DNA of 64,000 bases from Epiperipatus broadwayi (lineage: Eukaryota; Onychophora; Udeonychophora; Euonychophora; Peripatidae): contig JAQFVV010006306.1 in NCBI GenBank assembly GCA_028023455.1, positions 3,065,001 through 3,129,000 of the forward strand, in the 5' to 3' direction. Made by a program: the position numbers and the translations under genes. Below are positions 63,724 through 64,000 of this stretch, piece after piece. A model generated the notes under the pieces. The model searched no databases and was not told the origin of the DNA. It saw only the letters and a list, made by a program, of their open reading frames with translations. Positions within the stretch are counted from its first letter, which is position 1; each line of letters begins with the position of its first letter.

Positions 63724-64000
63724 AAGGGGTGACCCAAAATAACCAGAATAGTTCTCTGGTATACCAGTCTGCTGTATATATTTCTGCTGCTACATACTTT
63801 TTGCAAGGATCTTTCTGCATCAATCTGCTAAATGACATGAAATCGTGGTACCAAGTAGCACATATTTTGGTAAATGTTTCACGTATTTGTCAATTTTTGT
63901 AATGGCTGAAAAGTTGGAACAACATGAAATTCTGTTTTCTTTTAGATAAAACAGTAGGGAAAATAGTTGTAATGCTTAAAACAGATTACAAGCAAGCTGA
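63724..64000 (+). mobile_element. mariner-family element, 5' part, cut by window end
   Basis: The end AGGGGTGACCCAAAATAACC is a mariner-type terminal repeat, and the following GTTCTCTGGTATACCAGT matches the 20.8-22.9 kb copy read on its minus strand. A transposase start lies 178 bases in. The element continues beyond the window. Confidence 0.75.
63902..64000 (+). pseudogene. mariner transposase N-terminus, frameshifted, partial
   Basis: MAEKLEQHE starts at 63902; the proper continuation NMKFCFLLDKTVGKIVVMLK is in a neighbouring frame, so one small frameshift lies near residue 8. The pattern (KFCF-x-L-x-K-x-x-x-x-I-x-x-ML-x-x-x-Y) is the first helix-turn-helix of mariner transposases, and parallels VKFCFLIGKMAGET in the other copy. 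The rest is outside the window. Confidence 0.7.

Overview
The window is AT-rich, intron- and repeat-dominated DNA from a multicellular animal, most likely an invertebrate. There is no operon-like gene packing. I see homopolymer and AT microsatellites, tRNA-derived SINEs, LINE, Penelope-like, hAT, mariner, pogo/Tigger and piggyBac remnants, and isolated exon-sized open stretches bounded by splice-like signals. The sequence alone does not fix the phylum; the LINE C-termini look arthropod- or mollusc-like to me, but that is only an impression. No complete protein-coding gene can be read.

Layout. 1-8 kb: mostly featureless, with one palindromic ribozyme-bearing repeat (1.6 kb), small inverted repeats, a LINE scrap and a piggyBac transposase remnant (6.6-7.0 kb, minus). 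8-17 kb: a non-autonomous hAT element with an exact 8-bp target duplication (8,089-9,179), two Penelope-like (PLE) copies with RT and GIY-YIG remnants (10.3-13.3 kb), a palindromic ribozyme element with another repeat nested in it (13.9-14.7 kb), and tRNA-derived SINEs (16-17 kb). 19-25 kb: a 59-bp minisatellite framed by inverted repeats, a mariner element swollen by a tandem repeat of its own coding sequence, a low-complexity tract, and a tandem array of a roughly 486-bp ribozyme-bearing unit. 25-36 kb: hAT ends and transposase, a possible LTR-like element, a second ribozyme repeat family and a LINE 3' end. 36-44 kb: two candidate exons on the plus strand (157 nt and a 30-nt microexon), a deleted Tigger-like element, a 3.0-kb foldback element with an 8-bp target duplication, and a candidate terminal exon on the minus strand. 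45-49 kb: an array of about 15 tRNA-Pro-like units with higher-order structure, then a PLE-terminus palindrome. 50-64 kb: further ribozyme elements, palindromes, a candidate minus-strand exon (54.3 kb), a LINE RT fragment and the start of a second mariner copy cut by the window edge.

Most notable: two unrelated dispersed repeat families, plus one singleton, fold on paper as type I hammerhead ribozymes with very short stem III. They have the CUGANGA and GAAA cores, a self-complementary stem II, an NUH cleavage triplet and a long interrupted stem I. This is the architecture described for animal retrozymes and Penelope-like elements. Many copies here are inverted dimers (palindromes) rather than tandem dimers, as is a PLE terminus in the same window. 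Activity is untested; these calls rest on sequence and hand-drawn pairing only.
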